Shown: piece after piece, positions 8,566 to 18,315 of the stretch
Position numbering within the stretch: the first letter of the stretch is position 1
Layout: every line of letters begins with the position of its first letter
From: Candidatus Phytoplasma australiense
GTDB lineage: Bacteria > Bacillota_I > Bacilli_A > Acholeplasmatales > Acholeplasmataceae
Length of the DNA: 64,000 bases
Direction: 5' to 3'
Assembly (NCBI GenBank): GCA_000069925.1
Contig: AM422018.1
Coordinates: forward strand, 496,001 to 560,000
The notes under the pieces: model-generated
Seen by the model: only the letters and a program-made list of their open reading frames with translations
Told to the model about the DNA's origin: nothing
The model's database searches: none
Translations under genes and position numbers: made by a program

Positions 8566-9771
8566 TTATGATTCTTTGATGTCTTGAATGCATGCAAGTC
8601 CTGGCATGGGTTTTCCTTCTAAAAATTCTAAAAAAGCTCCCCCACCAGTTGAAATATGACTGAAATGTTTTTCCAGACCAAATTTAAACACCGCTGCAGC
8701 ACTATCACCACCGCCAATAATTGTCGTTGTTGAAGAAAGTAATGAGCTAATTATTTGAGCTATGCTTTTAGTTCCATGGCTAAATTTTTCAAATTCGAAA
8801 ACACCTACAGGGCCATTCCAAACAATTGTTTTAGCCTTTGTTAAATAATGTTTAAAAAGTTGGATAGTTTCTGGTCCAATGTCCATTCCCATAAAATTAT
8901 TAGGAATATTAAAACATTTATAAATTGCCGATTCAGTATTTGGAGAAAATTCTTTTCCACAAACAAAATCTTTTGGTAAAATGATTTTTTTAGCTTCAGG
9001 AGAAGATAACAAATCTTTTACTAATGGTATTTTATCTGCCTCTAATAGACTTGTACCAACTTCAAATCCTTGAGTTTTTAAAAAAGTGTAACTCATTCCT
9101 CCGCCAATCAAAAGAAAATCCACTTTTTTTAACATATTTTTAATTAACTCTATTTTATCAGATACTTTGGAACCACCCAAAATTGCTATTAATGGTCTTT
9201 GTGGATTGGAAATGATTTTTTGAATGAAATTGATTTCTTTTTCAACCAAAAAACCAAAACATTTTTCTTTGATATTATTTGCAATCCCTACATTAGAGGC
9301 GTGAGTTCGATGACAAGTACCAAAAGCATCATTAACAAAAACATCACCCAAAGAAGCCCAATATTGACCTAACTGAGGATTATTTTTGCTTTCAGCTTTA
9401 TTATCTAGATCTTCAAAACGAGTGTTTTCAAGCATCATAACTTCGCCAGGGATTAATTTATTGATAGCATCTTCCACAAGCCTACCTTTTGTTGCTGGTA
9501 CGAAAACAACTTTTTGTTTTAAATAAAAAGATAATTTATCAGCTACAGATTTTAAACTAAAATGGGCTTTTTGGGATTCTTCTTTGATTCTTCCCAAGTG
9601 AGATAAAACAATTATTTTGGCTTTTTTTTCGATTAAATATTGCAAAGTTGGCAAAATAGCCTTAATTCGGTTATCGTCTGTAATGACATTGTTTTCTAAA
9701 GGCACATTCAAATCAGCCCGCAATAAAACTTTTTTATTTTCGATCTTTAAATTAGTTAATTGATTCTTCAT
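8566..9771 (-). CDS. pgk: Phosphoglycerate kinase
   Basis: 401 residues from the ATG at 9771, which has AAAGG upstream; a longer frame to 9828 would overlap fba and add a non-homologous lysine-rich tail. The N-terminal domain has VLLRADLNVPLE (substrate RxDxN loop), and the C-terminal domain has GGSKVSDKI, WNGPVGVFE and IIGGGDSAAAV (nucleotide site). It transfers phosphate from 1,3-bisphosphoglycerate to ADP. The gene order fba-pgk-gapA puts consecutive glycolytic steps on one transcript. Confidence 0.97.
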   Translation of the reverse strand: MKNQLTNLKIENKKVLLRADLNVPLENNVITDDNRIKAILPTLQYLIEKKAKIIVLSHLGRIKEESQKAHFSLKSVADKLSFYLKQKVVFVPATKGRLVEDAINKLIPGEVMMLENTRFEDLDNKAESKNNPQLGQYWASLGDVFVNDAFGTCHRTHASNVGIANNIKEKCFGFLVEKEINFIQKIISNPQRPLIAILGGSKVSDKIELIKNMLKKVDFLLIGGGMSYTFLKTQGFEVGTSLLEADKIPLVKDLLSSPEAKKIILPKDFVCGKEFSPNTESAIYKCFNIPNNFMGMDIGPETIQLFKHYLTKAKTIVWNGPVGVFEFEKFSHGTKSIAQIISSLLSSTTTIIGGGDSAAAVFKFGLEKHFSHISTGGGAFLEFLEGKPMPGLACIQDIKES

Positions 9772-9805
9772 AACAATTATACCTTTTATTTTAATTTTTT
9801 TTATT

Positions 9806-10672
9806 TTAAGCTTTGTTGACGGAACCAAAAAGAGTTAATTTGCGTTTAATTTCTTCTTTAATCGCTAAAAAACCTGGATTTAATAATTTACGAGGATCAA
9901 AACCTTTACTCGTTAAATCTTTTCCTTCTTCAATATATTTTCTAGTTGCTTTAGCGAAAACTAATTGGAACTCTGTGTTAACGTTAACTTTGGCCACTCC
10001 TAAAGCGATAGTTTGTTTAACAACTTCTTCAGAAATTCCGCTTCCTCCGTGTAAAACTAAAGGAGTTTTATTGTTCGTTAATTCCCTAATTTTCTTTAAA
10101 ACTTCGAAATCAAGACCAGGCCAATTGGGAGGGTATTTTCCGTGAATGTTTCCGATTCCTGCAGCAAGTAAATCAACCCCTAAATCAGCAATTTTTTTAC
10201 ATTCTTCTGGATCAGCGATTTCTCCTTTGCCAACGATACCATCCTCTTCTCCGCCGATACTTCCAACTTCTGCTTCAATTAAAAGACCTTTGTCATGACA
10301 TATCTTTGTCATCGCTTTTGTTTTACTTAAGTTTGTTTCGAAATCAAAATGACTTCCATCAAACATAATAGAAGTAAAACCCGCCTCAATTGCCTCTAAA
10401 GCTGCTTCATAAGAACTATGGTCTGCATGAAGAATAACAGGAACAGAAATTTTATAATAATCATCAAGGGATTTTACTAAAGCAAAAGCTGTTTTAAAAC
10501 CTCCGAAATATTTGGCAGCACCCTCAGAAACCCCTAAAATAATTGGTGATTGTAATTCTTGAGCTGTTTGCAAAGCAGCCTTAGTCCATTCTAAATTGTT
10601 GATGTTTACTTGAGCGATTGCATATTTTTGTTGATGAGCTTTTAAAATAATTTTTTTATCTGAAGTTAACAT
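9806..10672 (-). CDS. fba: Class II fructose-1,6-bisphosphate aldolase
   Basis: 288 residues. Zinc-dependent class II aldolase motifs: VILHADHSS near residue 82 (zinc His and catalytic Asp), EAEVGSIGGEEDG, GIGNIHGKYP (zinc His), VLHGGSGIS (zinc His) and NVNTEFQ (phosphate/Na site). It cleaves fructose-1,6-bisphosphate to DHAP and GAP. It lies between a HAD phosphatase gene and pgk on the same strand. Confidence 0.96.
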   Translation of the reverse strand: MLTSDKKIILKAHQQKYAIAQVNINNLEWTKAALQTAQELQSPIILGVSEGAAKYFGGFKTAFALVKSLDDYYKISVPVILHADHSSYEAALEAIEAGFTSIMFDGSHFDFETNLSKTKAMTKICHDKGLLIEAEVGSIGGEEDGIVGKGEIADPEECKKIADLGVDLLAAGIGNIHGKYPPNWPGLDFEVLKKIRELTNNKTPLVLHGGSGISEEVVKQTIALGVAKVNVNTEFQLVFAKATRKYIEEGKDLTSKGFDPRKLLNPGFLAIKEEIKRKLTLFGSVNKA

Positions 10673-10756
10673 TTCATTTTACGCTTTCTTTGATTTCAAA
10701 TCATTATTAATAAATTATTTCCTAATTAGAAAAAGATAAAAATAAAACCACATTTT

Positions 10757-11551
10757 TTAAATTAAATTATTTTCTTTTAAAAAATCATAAAATTTATTAT
10801 TATCCACACTAGGAGCTAAAAGATCTGCGTTATCTTTGACTTCTTGGCAACTAGTGTTACTCATTCCTATACCAATGTCGGCGTACTTTAACATATCAAC
10901 ATCGTTATGGCCGTCGCCTACACAAATCAATTGATAATCTTTATATAAATCTTTAATTAATTTGATTCCGGTAACTTTATTGACATTTGCAGGAACTAAA
11001 TCAGCCCCCCCATCACTTCTCCAATAATATTTTTGTAAATAAGGAAAATCTTTTAAAAAATTATCTAATTTTTGGCGATTAGGTTCAAATAACCAAACCT
11101 GATAAACATTATTGTGAAGATGAAATTCAGGATCAACTAAAGAATTTTTATTAGTAAAATAAAGTTTTTGCAAAGAAGTAGGGATTAAGTCTTTTTCACT
11201 CGGAATAATTTCTTGATCAAAACCTGTAAGACCAATATAAATTTTTGCTTCATGTGCTTTTGTTATTAATTCTTGTACTACTTCTTTTTTAAAAGGTCTA
11301 TCATCGATGATTTTATCAAAAACTTTCGTCAAACCTCCGTTAAATAAAATTAAATGTTTAAAATAAGGCAACAAATCTCCTAAAACATCAATTCTTTTTA
11401 TATTTCTTCCGGTAGCTATTCCTAAAATAACTTCAGGCTGTTTTGCTAATTTTTTGATTGCTTCAGTAGTTTGAGAAAAAATTTGTTTATATTTAGAACT
11501 CAAAAGGGTACCGTCAATATCAAAGAAAAACATCTTTTTGGCTGGTTTCAT
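10757..11551 (-). CDS. Cof-type HAD-IIB family phosphatase
   Basis: 264 residues from the ATG at 11551 (MKPAKKMFFFDIDGTLL), downstream of a TAAGGAGT site; the frame is open to 11596 but that start has no ribosome site. HAD motif I is FFFDIDGTLL, motif II GIATGRN, motif III K in NKVTGIKLI, and motif IV LICVGDGHNDVDML, with a C2B cap between. Such enzymes hydrolyse sugar phosphates, FMN/PLP or similar; the substrate is unknown. Its place inside the glycolytic operon suggests sugar-phosphate housekeeping (inference). It is paralogous to the HAD gene at 35078-35851. Confidence 0.88.
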   Translation of the reverse strand: MKPAKKMFFFDIDGTLLSSKYKQIFSQTTEAIKKLAKQPEVILGIATGRNIKRIDVLGDLLPYFKHLILFNGGLTKVFDKIIDDRPFKKEVVQELITKAHEAKIYIGLTGFDQEIIPSEKDLIPTSLQKLYFTNKNSLVDPEFHLHNNVYQVWLFEPNRQKLDNFLKDFPYLQKYYWRSDGGADLVPANVNKVTGIKLIKDLYKDYQLICVGDGHNDVDMLKYADIGIGMSNTSCQEVKDNADLLAPSVDNNKFYDFLKENNLI

Positions 11552-11656
11552 TTTCAAAAAAAACTCCTTATTGTTATCTTTAAAAATAAAAATCAAAAAA
11601 TTATTTGTTATTTTAACGATTTTAATTCTGTTTTCGAATTGTAATTAAGAATAAAA

Positions 11657-12463
11657 CTAACATTTTTTATCGAAATGTTGACAACAATTGCTTGATAATT
11701 TAACAGCTGCTTGAGTAAAATTTAAAAAATCTTTAGTTTCTAAAGAAGCTTTGCCAACTAAAACGCCATCAATCTCATTTTGTTCTAAAATAGCCTCAAC
11801 GTTATTAGAAGAAACAGAGCCACCATAAAGAATTTTTAAACTTTGCACCACTTGAGCTGAATATAAATTTGTGACTTTTTCCCTAATTTGTTTGATAGTT
11901 TGATTAGCTTCTTGAGGGGAAGCGGTTTTTCCTGTTCCGATTGCCCAAACAGGTTCATAAGCAATAAGAATCTTTTCTAAATCTTCTTGTGGAACATCTT
12001 TTAAAGCTTGTGTTAATTGTTTTTCTAAAAATTCTTTTGTTTTGTTATTTTCTTTTGTTTCAAGAGTTTCACCCAAACATAAAACTGGAGATAAATTATT
12101 TTGAAGCGCTTTTAATAATTTTAAATTAACTAATTGATCGGTTTCTCCAAAAAGAACTCTTCTTTCGCTATGCCCTAACAAAACATATTTAACTCCTAAA
12201 GAAACTAAATTAAGAGGCGAAATTTCTCCAGTAAAAGCTCCCTCGCTTTCATGAAAAGCGTTTTGAGCACCAATTTTAAGGTTAGGTCCTTGGTTTTGAA
12301 CCAAAACATCTAATAAAGTACTTTGAGCAAAAATAATTGTTTCAACTTCTTTTGAGTTTGGAATGGAAAAATTAACTTTTTGAATAAATTCTAAAGCTTC
12401 ATTTTTATCTTTATACATTTTCCAATTTCCCGCGATAACTTTAATTCTTTTAAGATTATTCAC
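11657..12463 (-). CDS. tpiA: Triosephosphate isomerase
   Basis: 268 residues. The active-site Lys is in [10 protein letters not shown] near residue 13, the electrophilic His in LGHSERR near residue 97, the catalytic Glu in [14 protein letters not shown] (hinged loop 6), with ILYGGSVSS near the phosphate site. It interconverts DHAP and GAP. The C-terminal tail [12 protein letters not shown] is cysteine-rich and longer than usual. First gene of the glycolytic operon, read from the extended -10 promoter at 12661. Confidence 0.96.
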
Positions 12464-12660
12464 AAAATAACTCCTTTTGTATTTTTCTTTCTAAAAAAAT
12501 TCTTTTTAAAAAAGAAAAATTATATTTGTGTTTTGTTGTTGAAAAATAAAAAAATATTCCCAATTATCAAAAATAAGTAACCGATTTTTTTCAATTTTCT
12601 TAAAAAATTTTCAAAATTTTGGAGAGATAAAGACAAAATACAAGATGAAAAACTATTAAA

Positions 12661-12669
12661 ATTATATCA
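12661..12669 (-). promoter_or_regulatory. Extended -10 promoter for the glycolytic operon
   Basis: On the minus strand this reads TGATATAAT, a perfect TATAAT with the upstream TGN extension. It lies about 200 bases before tpiA and 46 bases after the cdsA stop. I see no TTGACA-like box at 16-18 bases. The leader between here and tpiA has no strong hairpin. Confidence 0.6.
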
Positions 12670-12714
12670 CACATAATTGTACCATAAAACAACTGGAAAA
12701 TAAGAGCTTTTAAT

Positions 12715-13617
12715 TTAAGTTTTTAAAAACTGAAAAGCTGAAAAAAAGAAGAGTGAAAAAAATGAAGTCAAAATCCAAGAATCAAAACGATCCAAAAAAC
12801 CCCCGTGACCAGGAAAAATATTGCCAAAATCCTTAATGACAAATTCTCTTTTAAATTTGGAAGCCAATAAATCGCTGATTTGAGAAATAAGGGAAATAAG
12901 AAAAGCAAAAAAAATAAATAAAAAATATCTTTCAATTTTTCTACAAATCAAAAAAAAGATAAAAGTAGCAATTACAGAACCAAAAGTTCCTAAAATCGCG
13001 CCTTTTTTAGTTTTTTTAGGACTTAAATGAGGAGCTAAAGGACCTAAATTTAAAAAAGGGAAAAAACGAGGGAAACGAGCTAAAAATGCAAAAGAGTCAG
13101 TCAAAGTAACTATTAAAACAAAGAATAAGAGTTGATTTATAGGTTTTAAAACTAAAGCAAAAAAAGAACTCATGCCAACACCAATATAAAGCATAATTAA
13201 AAAAGCTTTAGCTAAATCCGAAGTATTCCAAGAAGTAAAAAAAACAAAGACAAATAAAAGCAAAAAAAAGGGAGCAAACAAAAGAAAAAAACTTTTTTCT
13301 TTAGGCAATAAAAATTCTTCCAAAGAACCTAAAAAAACAAAAAAACTCTTTTCTTTAGGAAATAAAAAAATAGAAAAAATGATAAAAGAAAATAAAGTTA
13401 ACAAAATGATTGCAATTTTCTTGTTAAAATCAATCCCCGATTTTATTTTGGTTTTGTCTTTGTTAAAAATGATTAACATTTCTTGAGTTGCTACGATAGT
13501 TAACCCACAAAAAAACAAAAAGGCAATTTTTGGTTCTTCATCAAGCAAAAAATAAAAGAAAAAAGAAAATAATACCAAACTCATTCCCGTTATTATTCTC
13601 TTTTTTATTGAATTCAT
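12715..13617 (-). CDS. cdsA: Phosphatidate cytidylyltransferase
   Basis: 300 residues of polytopic membrane protein with about 7-8 hydrophobic segments. The C-terminal CDP-alcohol signature is complete: SKFKREFVIKDFG then PGHGGFLDRFDS. It makes CDP-diacylglycerol for phospholipid synthesis at the membrane. The usual uppS between frr and cdsA is missing, as expected for a wall-less cell. Residues near 83-115 hold a small internal duplication (PKEKSFF twice within about 23 residues), also visible in the DNA. Confidence 0.93.
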   Translation of the reverse strand: MNSIKKRIITGMSLVLFSFFFYFLLDEEPKIAFLFFCGLTIVATQEMLIIFNKDKTKIKSGIDFNKKIAIILLTLFSFIIFSIFLFPKEKSFFVFLGSLEEFLLPKEKSFFLLFAPFFLLLFVFVFFTSWNTSDLAKAFLIMLYIGVGMSSFFALVLKPINQLLFFVLIVTLTDSFAFLARFPRFFPFLNLGPLAPHLSPKKTKKGAILGTFGSVIATFIFFLICRKIERYFLFIFFAFLISLISQISDLLASKFKREFVIKDFGNIFPGHGGFLDRFDSWILTSFFSLFFFSAFQFLKT

Positions 13618-13652
13618 TATAAAAACTCCTCGCTTTCAATCAAAAACTAAAA

Positions 13653-14207
13653 CTAAAATTTTAAAAGTTCTTTGTTTTTGTTGTTGGCCTCTTTTTCAAT
13701 CATTTTCATGTTTTTGTCAGTCAAAATTTGAATTTTTTCTAAGTATAAAGCTTCTAAATCTTTAGTAAGTGCCAGTTTTTTTATTTTATCGTTTGCATCA
13801 CGGCGAATATTTCTAACAGCTACTTTTGTCTGTTCAGATAATTTATCCACTTCCTTCACCAAAACTTTTCTTCTTTCTTCGGTTGGTTTCGGAAAATTAA
13901 GCCTTAACAAAACTCCATCAGTTTCAGGGGTGATCCCTAAATCTGAAGCCAAAATTGCTTTTTTAATCGAAGGAATTAAAGTTTTTTCATAAGGTTTAAT
14001 TTGTAATTGAGTTCCTTCGGAAACACTAATAGAGGACAATGTTTTCAAAGGGGTTTGGGAACCATAATAATTAATATTGACTTTATTTAAAATATTAGGA
14101 TTAGCATAACCCGTTCGAATTTCTAAAAAATTCTTGAGCATGACCTCTTGTGCTTGAGACATTTTTTTTTCAATTAATAAAATTGTTTCTTGCGCTTTTT
14201 GCTCCAC
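13653..14207 (-). CDS. frr: Ribosome recycling factor
   Basis: 184 residues, standard length. Characteristic segments: [48 protein letters not shown]-like [15 protein letters not shown] and [14 protein letters not shown]. With EF-G it splits post-termination ribosomes. The start overlaps the purine-rich end of pyrH within 3 bases, and the gene order pyrH-frr-cdsA is conserved in low-GC Gram-positives. Confidence 0.96.
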
Positions 14208-14209
14208 CT

Positions 14210-14926
14210 TTATTCTCCTTTTGAGCTAATAATAGTACCAATTTCTTTTTGTAAAACAGCTTTTTTTATGTTTCCTGGTTTTAGCATATTAAAAACTAAA
14301 ATATCGATATTGTTTTCTAAACAAAGGGAAGCCGCTGTGATATCCATAACAGAAAGTCTTTCTGATAAGATCTGTTCGTGTTTCATTTTTTTGATTAAAA
14401 CAGCGTTGTCATATTTTTTAGGATCTTTATCATAAACCCCTTCAATGTTATTTTTAGCCATCAAAATGACATCGATGTTTAATTCAGCTGCTCTTTGAGC
14501 GGCAGCGGTATCAGTTGAAAAATATGGCGAACCAGAACCAGCACCCAAAATAACTACTCTACCTTTTTCTAGATGATGCATAGCTTTTCTGCGAATATAA
14601 GGTTCTGCTACTGTAGCAACAGGAAAAGCTGTCATAACGCGAGTGACGGTGTTTGTTTGTTCTAAAGCATCTTGAAGCGCTAAAGAATTCATGATAGTTC
14701 CTAACATCCCCATGTAATCAGCTTGAGACCGGTCCATACCAAGTTCTTCACCAATTAGGCCACGCCAAAGATTTCCTGCTCCCACAATGATTGCAATTTC
14801 AATTCCTAAATCTTTAATTTCTTTAATTTCTAAAGCGATTTTTTTAATGGTGATAGGATCTATTCCGTAAGGAATATTTCCTTTAAGAGACTCACCGCTT
14901 AATTTTAAAAGAATTTTTTTATACAT
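14210..14926 (-). CDS. pyrH: Uridylate kinase (UMP kinase)
   Basis: About 238 residues from the ATG at 14926 ([14 protein letters not shown]), preceded by AAAGG at good spacing; an ATG 6 codons upstream also exists. Amino acid kinase-fold motifs: [44 protein letters not shown] and DPKKYDNA. It phosphorylates UMP to UDP for RNA and DNA precursor supply. It sits between tsf and frr in the canonical rpsB operon. Confidence 0.96.
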   Translation of the reverse strand: MYKKILLKLSGESLKGNIPYGIDPITIKKIALEIKEIKDLGIEIAIIVGAGNLWRGLIGEELGMDRSQADYMGMLGTIMNSLALQDALEQTNTVTRVMTAFPVATVAEPYIRRKAMHHLEKGRVVILGAGSGSPYFSTDTAAAQRAAELNIDVILMAKNNIEGVYDKDPKKYDNAVLIKKMKHEQILSERLSVMDITAASLCLENNIDILVFNMLKPGNIKKAVLQKEIGTIISSKGE

Positions 14927-14972
14927 TTGACGACCTTTTTTCATGAATAATTTTTATTCAAAAAACTGAAAA

Positions 14973-15806
14973 TTATTGATTAGCGATTGACCAACGAAAA
15001 TAAGAAACAACATTTGTATTATTGTTTTGGAGATAGTCTTTTACTTTTTGTTCGTTGTTTTTGACGAAAGGTTGTTCTGATAAACAAATTTCTTTTAAAA
15101 GTTTATTTAAACGATTTTGAACTATTTTATCTAAAATATGCAAAGGTTTTTTTTCTTCTAAAAGCTGTTTTTCGGTTTGTTTTTGTAAAATATTTTTTTC
15201 AGTAGTTAAAAATTGAAGATTAACTTTATCAGGGTTTAAAAATTTAGGATTAAAAGCGGCTATATGCATTGCTATATCTTCAGCAATTGAAGGATGATTA
15301 TTTTCTAACACTACCAAAACAGAAATACGACCGCCTTGATGTTTATAAGTGCCAAAAATTTCTTCTTCTTTTTTAGTAACTTTTAATATTCTTTTAAGAG
15401 TTATTTTTTCACCCAAAATTGATGTTTTTTCTAAAAGCAAATCTTGGATAGTTTTATTTTGATAGTTAAAAGTCAATACTTCATCAACACTTTGTAGTTT
15501 GTTTTGAAGAATTACTTCTCCTATCGTTTTCATTAATTGCTGAAAATGTTCATTTTTAGCAACAAAATCAGTTTCTGAATTTAATTCGTATAAAAAAGCA
15601 TCATTTTGAGAAAAAACAATGTTAATTAAACCTTCTGAAGTAGTTCTATCTTGCTTTTGGCTTGCTTTAACAATTCCTTTTTCTCTTAAAAAAACGATTG
15701 CTTTTTGTAAATTTCCTTCTGTTTTTTCTAACGCTTGTTTGCATGCAATCATTCCAGCGTGAGTTTGTTGTCTTAATTCTTTAATCATTTCTGCTGTAAT
15801 TTTCAT
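14973..15806 (-). CDS. tsf: Elongation factor Ts
   Basis: 277 residues from the ATG at 15806 ([14 protein letters not shown]); the frame is open 7 codons further. The N-terminal UBA-like domain with [19 protein letters not shown] is diagnostic, as is the [12 protein letters not shown] core that contacts EF-Tu. It exchanges GDP on EF-Tu. It lies directly downstream of rpsB, the conserved order. Confidence 0.95.
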   Translation of the reverse strand: MKITAEMIKELRQQTHAGMIACKQALEKTEGNLQKAIVFLREKGIVKASQKQDRTTSEGLINIVFSQNDAFLYELNSETDFVAKNEHFQQLMKTIGEVILQNKLQSVDEVLTFNYQNKTIQDLLLEKTSILGEKITLKRILKVTKKEEEIFGTYKHQGGRISVLVVLENNHPSIAEDIAMHIAAFNPKFLNPDKVNLQFLTTEKNILQKQTEKQLLEEKKPLHILDKIVQNRLNKLLKEICLSEQPFVKNNEQKVKDYLQNNNTNVVSYFRWSIANQ

Positions 15807-15914
15807 TTTGGTGCCTGCTTCTTTCATTTATTCATTTTGAAAATAAATTAATTTAAAGGTATTTAAAAAAGTTATTTATTTGTATTTTTTAAAGAAAACA
15901 ATTTAATTAAAAAC

Positions 15915-16697
15915 TTACTTTTTAACTGTTTCTTGATAAGGTCTTCTGTTTGGTTGATAAGGTAATTTTGGTTTTAAAACGTTTTTAGCATCAAATTGTT
16001 CAGGTTTTTCAGCAACCCCACCGCTTCCTTCAATGCAAGCATTAGCGATTATCCAAGTAATTAATTTAACACTTCTAATAGCGTCGTCATTTGCAGGAAT
16101 GATATAATCAACTAAATCAGGATCACAATTAGTGTCTACCATACTAAAAACTTTAATATTTAATTTGCGAGCTTCTGCAACTGCATTTTTTTCTTTTTCA
16201 AGGTCTACAACAAAAAGAGCTTGAGGCAACTCTTTCATGTCTTTGATTCCGCCTAAAAATTTCTCTAATTTATCTCTTTTTCTTTTTAATTGAACTACTT
16301 CTTTTTTAGGTAATTTTTTCCAAACACCGTCTTCTTCTTGTTTATGTAAATCATGAAGTAATTGAATTCGTTTTAAAATAGTATGAAAATTAGTTAAAAT
16401 ACCACCCAACCAACGATGATTAACGTAATATTGGCCACAACGTTTTGATTCTTCCATGATAGATGTCTGAATTTGTTTTTTAGTTCCTAAAAATAAAACT
16501 TTTCCGCCTTGATTAACGATTTTAGATAATTCTTGATAAGCTTCTTCAATTTTTTCTGAAGTTTTTTTGATATCAATGATGTGAATACCGTTTCTTGATG
16601 TAAAAATATATTTCTTCATTTTAGGGTTCCACTTTCTAGTACTATGACCGAAATTGGTACCTGATTCTAATAGTTGTTTCATTGTAACTACTGCCAT
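15915..16697 (-). CDS. rpsB: Ribosomal protein S2
   Basis: 260 residues. It begins [20 protein letters not shown], contains [38 protein letters not shown] and the C-terminal signature [21 protein letters not shown] small-subunit head protein. First gene of rpsB-tsf-pyrH-frr-cdsA, with AAAGGGAG before the ATG and an extended -10 box about 30 bases upstream. Confidence 0.97.
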   Translation of the reverse strand: MAVVTMKQLLESGTNFGHSTRKWNPKMKKYIFTSRNGIHIIDIKKTSEKIEEAYQELSKIVNQGGKVLFLGTKKQIQTSIMEESKRCGQYYVNHRWLGGILTNFHTILKRIQLLHDLHKQEEDGVWKKLPKKEVVQLKRKRDKLEKFLGGIKDMKELPQALFVVDLEKEKNAVAEARKLNIKVFSMVDTNCDPDLVDYIIPANDDAIRSVKLITWIIANACIEGSGGVAEKPEQFDAKNVLKPKLPYQPNRRPYQETVKK

Positions 16698-16724
16698 TTT
16701 TATTAATAACTCCCTTTTTTAAAG

Positions 16725-16733
16725 ATTATATCA
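16725..16733 (-). promoter_or_regulatory. Extended -10 promoter for rpsB operon
   Basis: Minus strand TGATATAAT, about 28 bases before the rpsB ATG, which gives a very short leader holding just the AAAGGGAG ribosome site. No clear -35. The roughly 240 bases from here to dut are AT-rich and hold nothing else I can name. Confidence 0.6.
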
Positions 16734-16972
16734 AATCTTTTAATTATTTTTTTGTTGACTTCACGCTTTTTTTAATTTTTAAAAAGCTTTTTTTGATGAT
16801 TATTTGGAATTTGTTATAATTACATCTTTAAATTATTGTTAAATTTTCTTCAATTCCAATACTTTTTTAAACAATTAAGAAAAGAAAAACAAATAAAAGA
16901 GATTTTTTTGCCTAAATTATTTTAGCATATTTCAAACTATTTAGCAAATAATTTGTTATATTAATAACTTTT

Positions 16973-17434
16973 TTAGTTGTTTTTAGTGGTGCTACCAAAG
17001 CCGCCTTTTCTTAAAAAAGAAGGTTTTTCTTCATTTGTGCTTAATAAAAAAGGTTGAAAAATCCCTTGGGCTATTCTTTCTCCCTTTTCAATTTTAACAG
17101 TTTGAGAAGAAAAATTATATAAGGGGATAAAAATATGACCTTCATTTTGCAAATTATTATAATAATCGCTATCAACCACTCCAACACCGTTTGCCATCAT
17201 TAATTGTTTTTTCAAAGCCAAAGATGACCTTGCATAAATCAAGAGTGTTTCGTTTTCAGAAAAAAAAGCCTTAATTCCTGTAGGAACTAATTGAACTGTT
17301 TGTGGTTTTATTTCTATATTTTGGGCTGCTTCAAAATCATATCCTCCACTTTTTTCGGTTTGTCTTTGAGGAAGATTAATATTTTCGGTTTGATAAAGGG
17401 TTATTTTTTCAAAAAACCTTTTTTTTTGAGACAT
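16973..17434 (-). CDS. dut: dUTP diphosphatase
   Basis: 153 residues with all five trimeric dUTPase motifs in order: GGYDFEA (I), YARSSLALKK (II), NGVGVVDSDYYN (III, with the catalytic Asp), GERIAQGIF (IV) and the flexible C-terminal RKGGFGST (V). It hydrolyses dUTP to dUMP and PPi, keeping uracil out of DNA. The next gene downstream-facing in the genome (upstream here) is ung, the repair counterpart. Confidence 0.95.
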   Translation of the reverse strand: MSQKKRFFEKITLYQTENINLPQRQTEKSGGYDFEAAQNIEIKPQTVQLVPTGIKAFFSENETLLIYARSSLALKKQLMMANGVGVVDSDYYNNLQNEGHIFIPLYNFSSQTVKIEKGERIAQGIFQPFLLSTNEEKPSFLRKGGFGSTTKNN

Positions 17435-17651
17435 AAAATTAAAAAACTCCTTTCTTATTTTTTAAAATCAAAATTGATGCGTTTTTCATCATCCAGATAT
17501 TTACTTTTGCTGCAAAAAATTAATTCCATTATTATTGCCATTATTATCAAAAGTTTTTACTAACAAAATTTAATTGATGAAATGTGCCCATTTATTTTTC
17601 ATTTAAATGCTTCAATTCATTATTTTTTGTTATAAATAAATCTTTAAAAAA

Positions 17652-18296
17652 TTAGTGAAGCTGCCAATTAATTTCTTGGATATTGTGTGATTTAAGGTAA
17701 AGGTTAGTTTTGGAAAAATGTTTAGAGCCAAAAAAACCGTTAGCAGCAGAAAAGGGGGAAGGATGAGGGCTTTTGATAATGTAATTATTTTGAGAAATAA
17801 TGTATTTTTCATAAGTTTGAGCAAATTTACCCCACAAAAGATAAACTACATTTTTTTTCGTTTGCAAGCTTTCTAAAATAATTTGAGTAAAAGTTTGCCA
17901 ACCAATGTTTTGATGACTCAAAGGTTTATTTTTTTGAACAGTTAAAATAGAATTCAACATTAAAACTCCTTCTAAAGCCCAAGGGGTTAAATTATTTTGA
18001 TGGCTTTCAATGTTTAAATCATTTTTTAATTCTTTAAAAATATTATTAAGGGTTGGGGGACGTTTTTGCCCTTTCACGCTAAAAGATAAACCATGTGCTT
18101 GGTTTTCGCCATGATAAGGGTCTTGTCCTAAAATTACTGCTTTTACTTTATGAAAAGCGGTTAGATGAAAGGCTGTAAAAATGTCTTTTGTCTCAGGGTA
18201 AATAACTTTATTTTTCATTTTTTCTGCTTTTAAAAATTGAGCTATATTTTGAAAATAATCTTTTTTTCTTTGTAAATCAATAATTTTTTTCCACAT
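17652..18296 (-). CDS. ung: Uracil-DNA glycosylase
   Basis: 214 residues of family 1 UDG. The water-activating loop is GQDPYHGENQAHGLSFS near residue 60 (catalytic Asp), and the Leu-intercalation loop is HPSPFSA near residue 185. It excises uracil from DNA. It lies between the signal peptidase gene (20 bases upstream) and dut. Its first codons follow AAAAGG. Confidence 0.95.
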   Translation of the reverse strand: MWKKIIDLQRKKDYFQNIAQFLKAEKMKNKVIYPETKDIFTAFHLTAFHKVKAVILGQDPYHGENQAHGLSFSVKGQKRPPTLNNIFKELKNDLNIESHQNNLTPWALEGVLMLNSILTVQKNKPLSHQNIGWQTFTQIILESLQTKKNVVYLLWGKFAQTYEKYIISQNNYIIKSPHPSPFSAANGFFGSKHFSKTNLYLKSHNIQEINWQLH

Positions 18297-18315
18297 GAAA
18301 CTTTTTACCTTTTAA

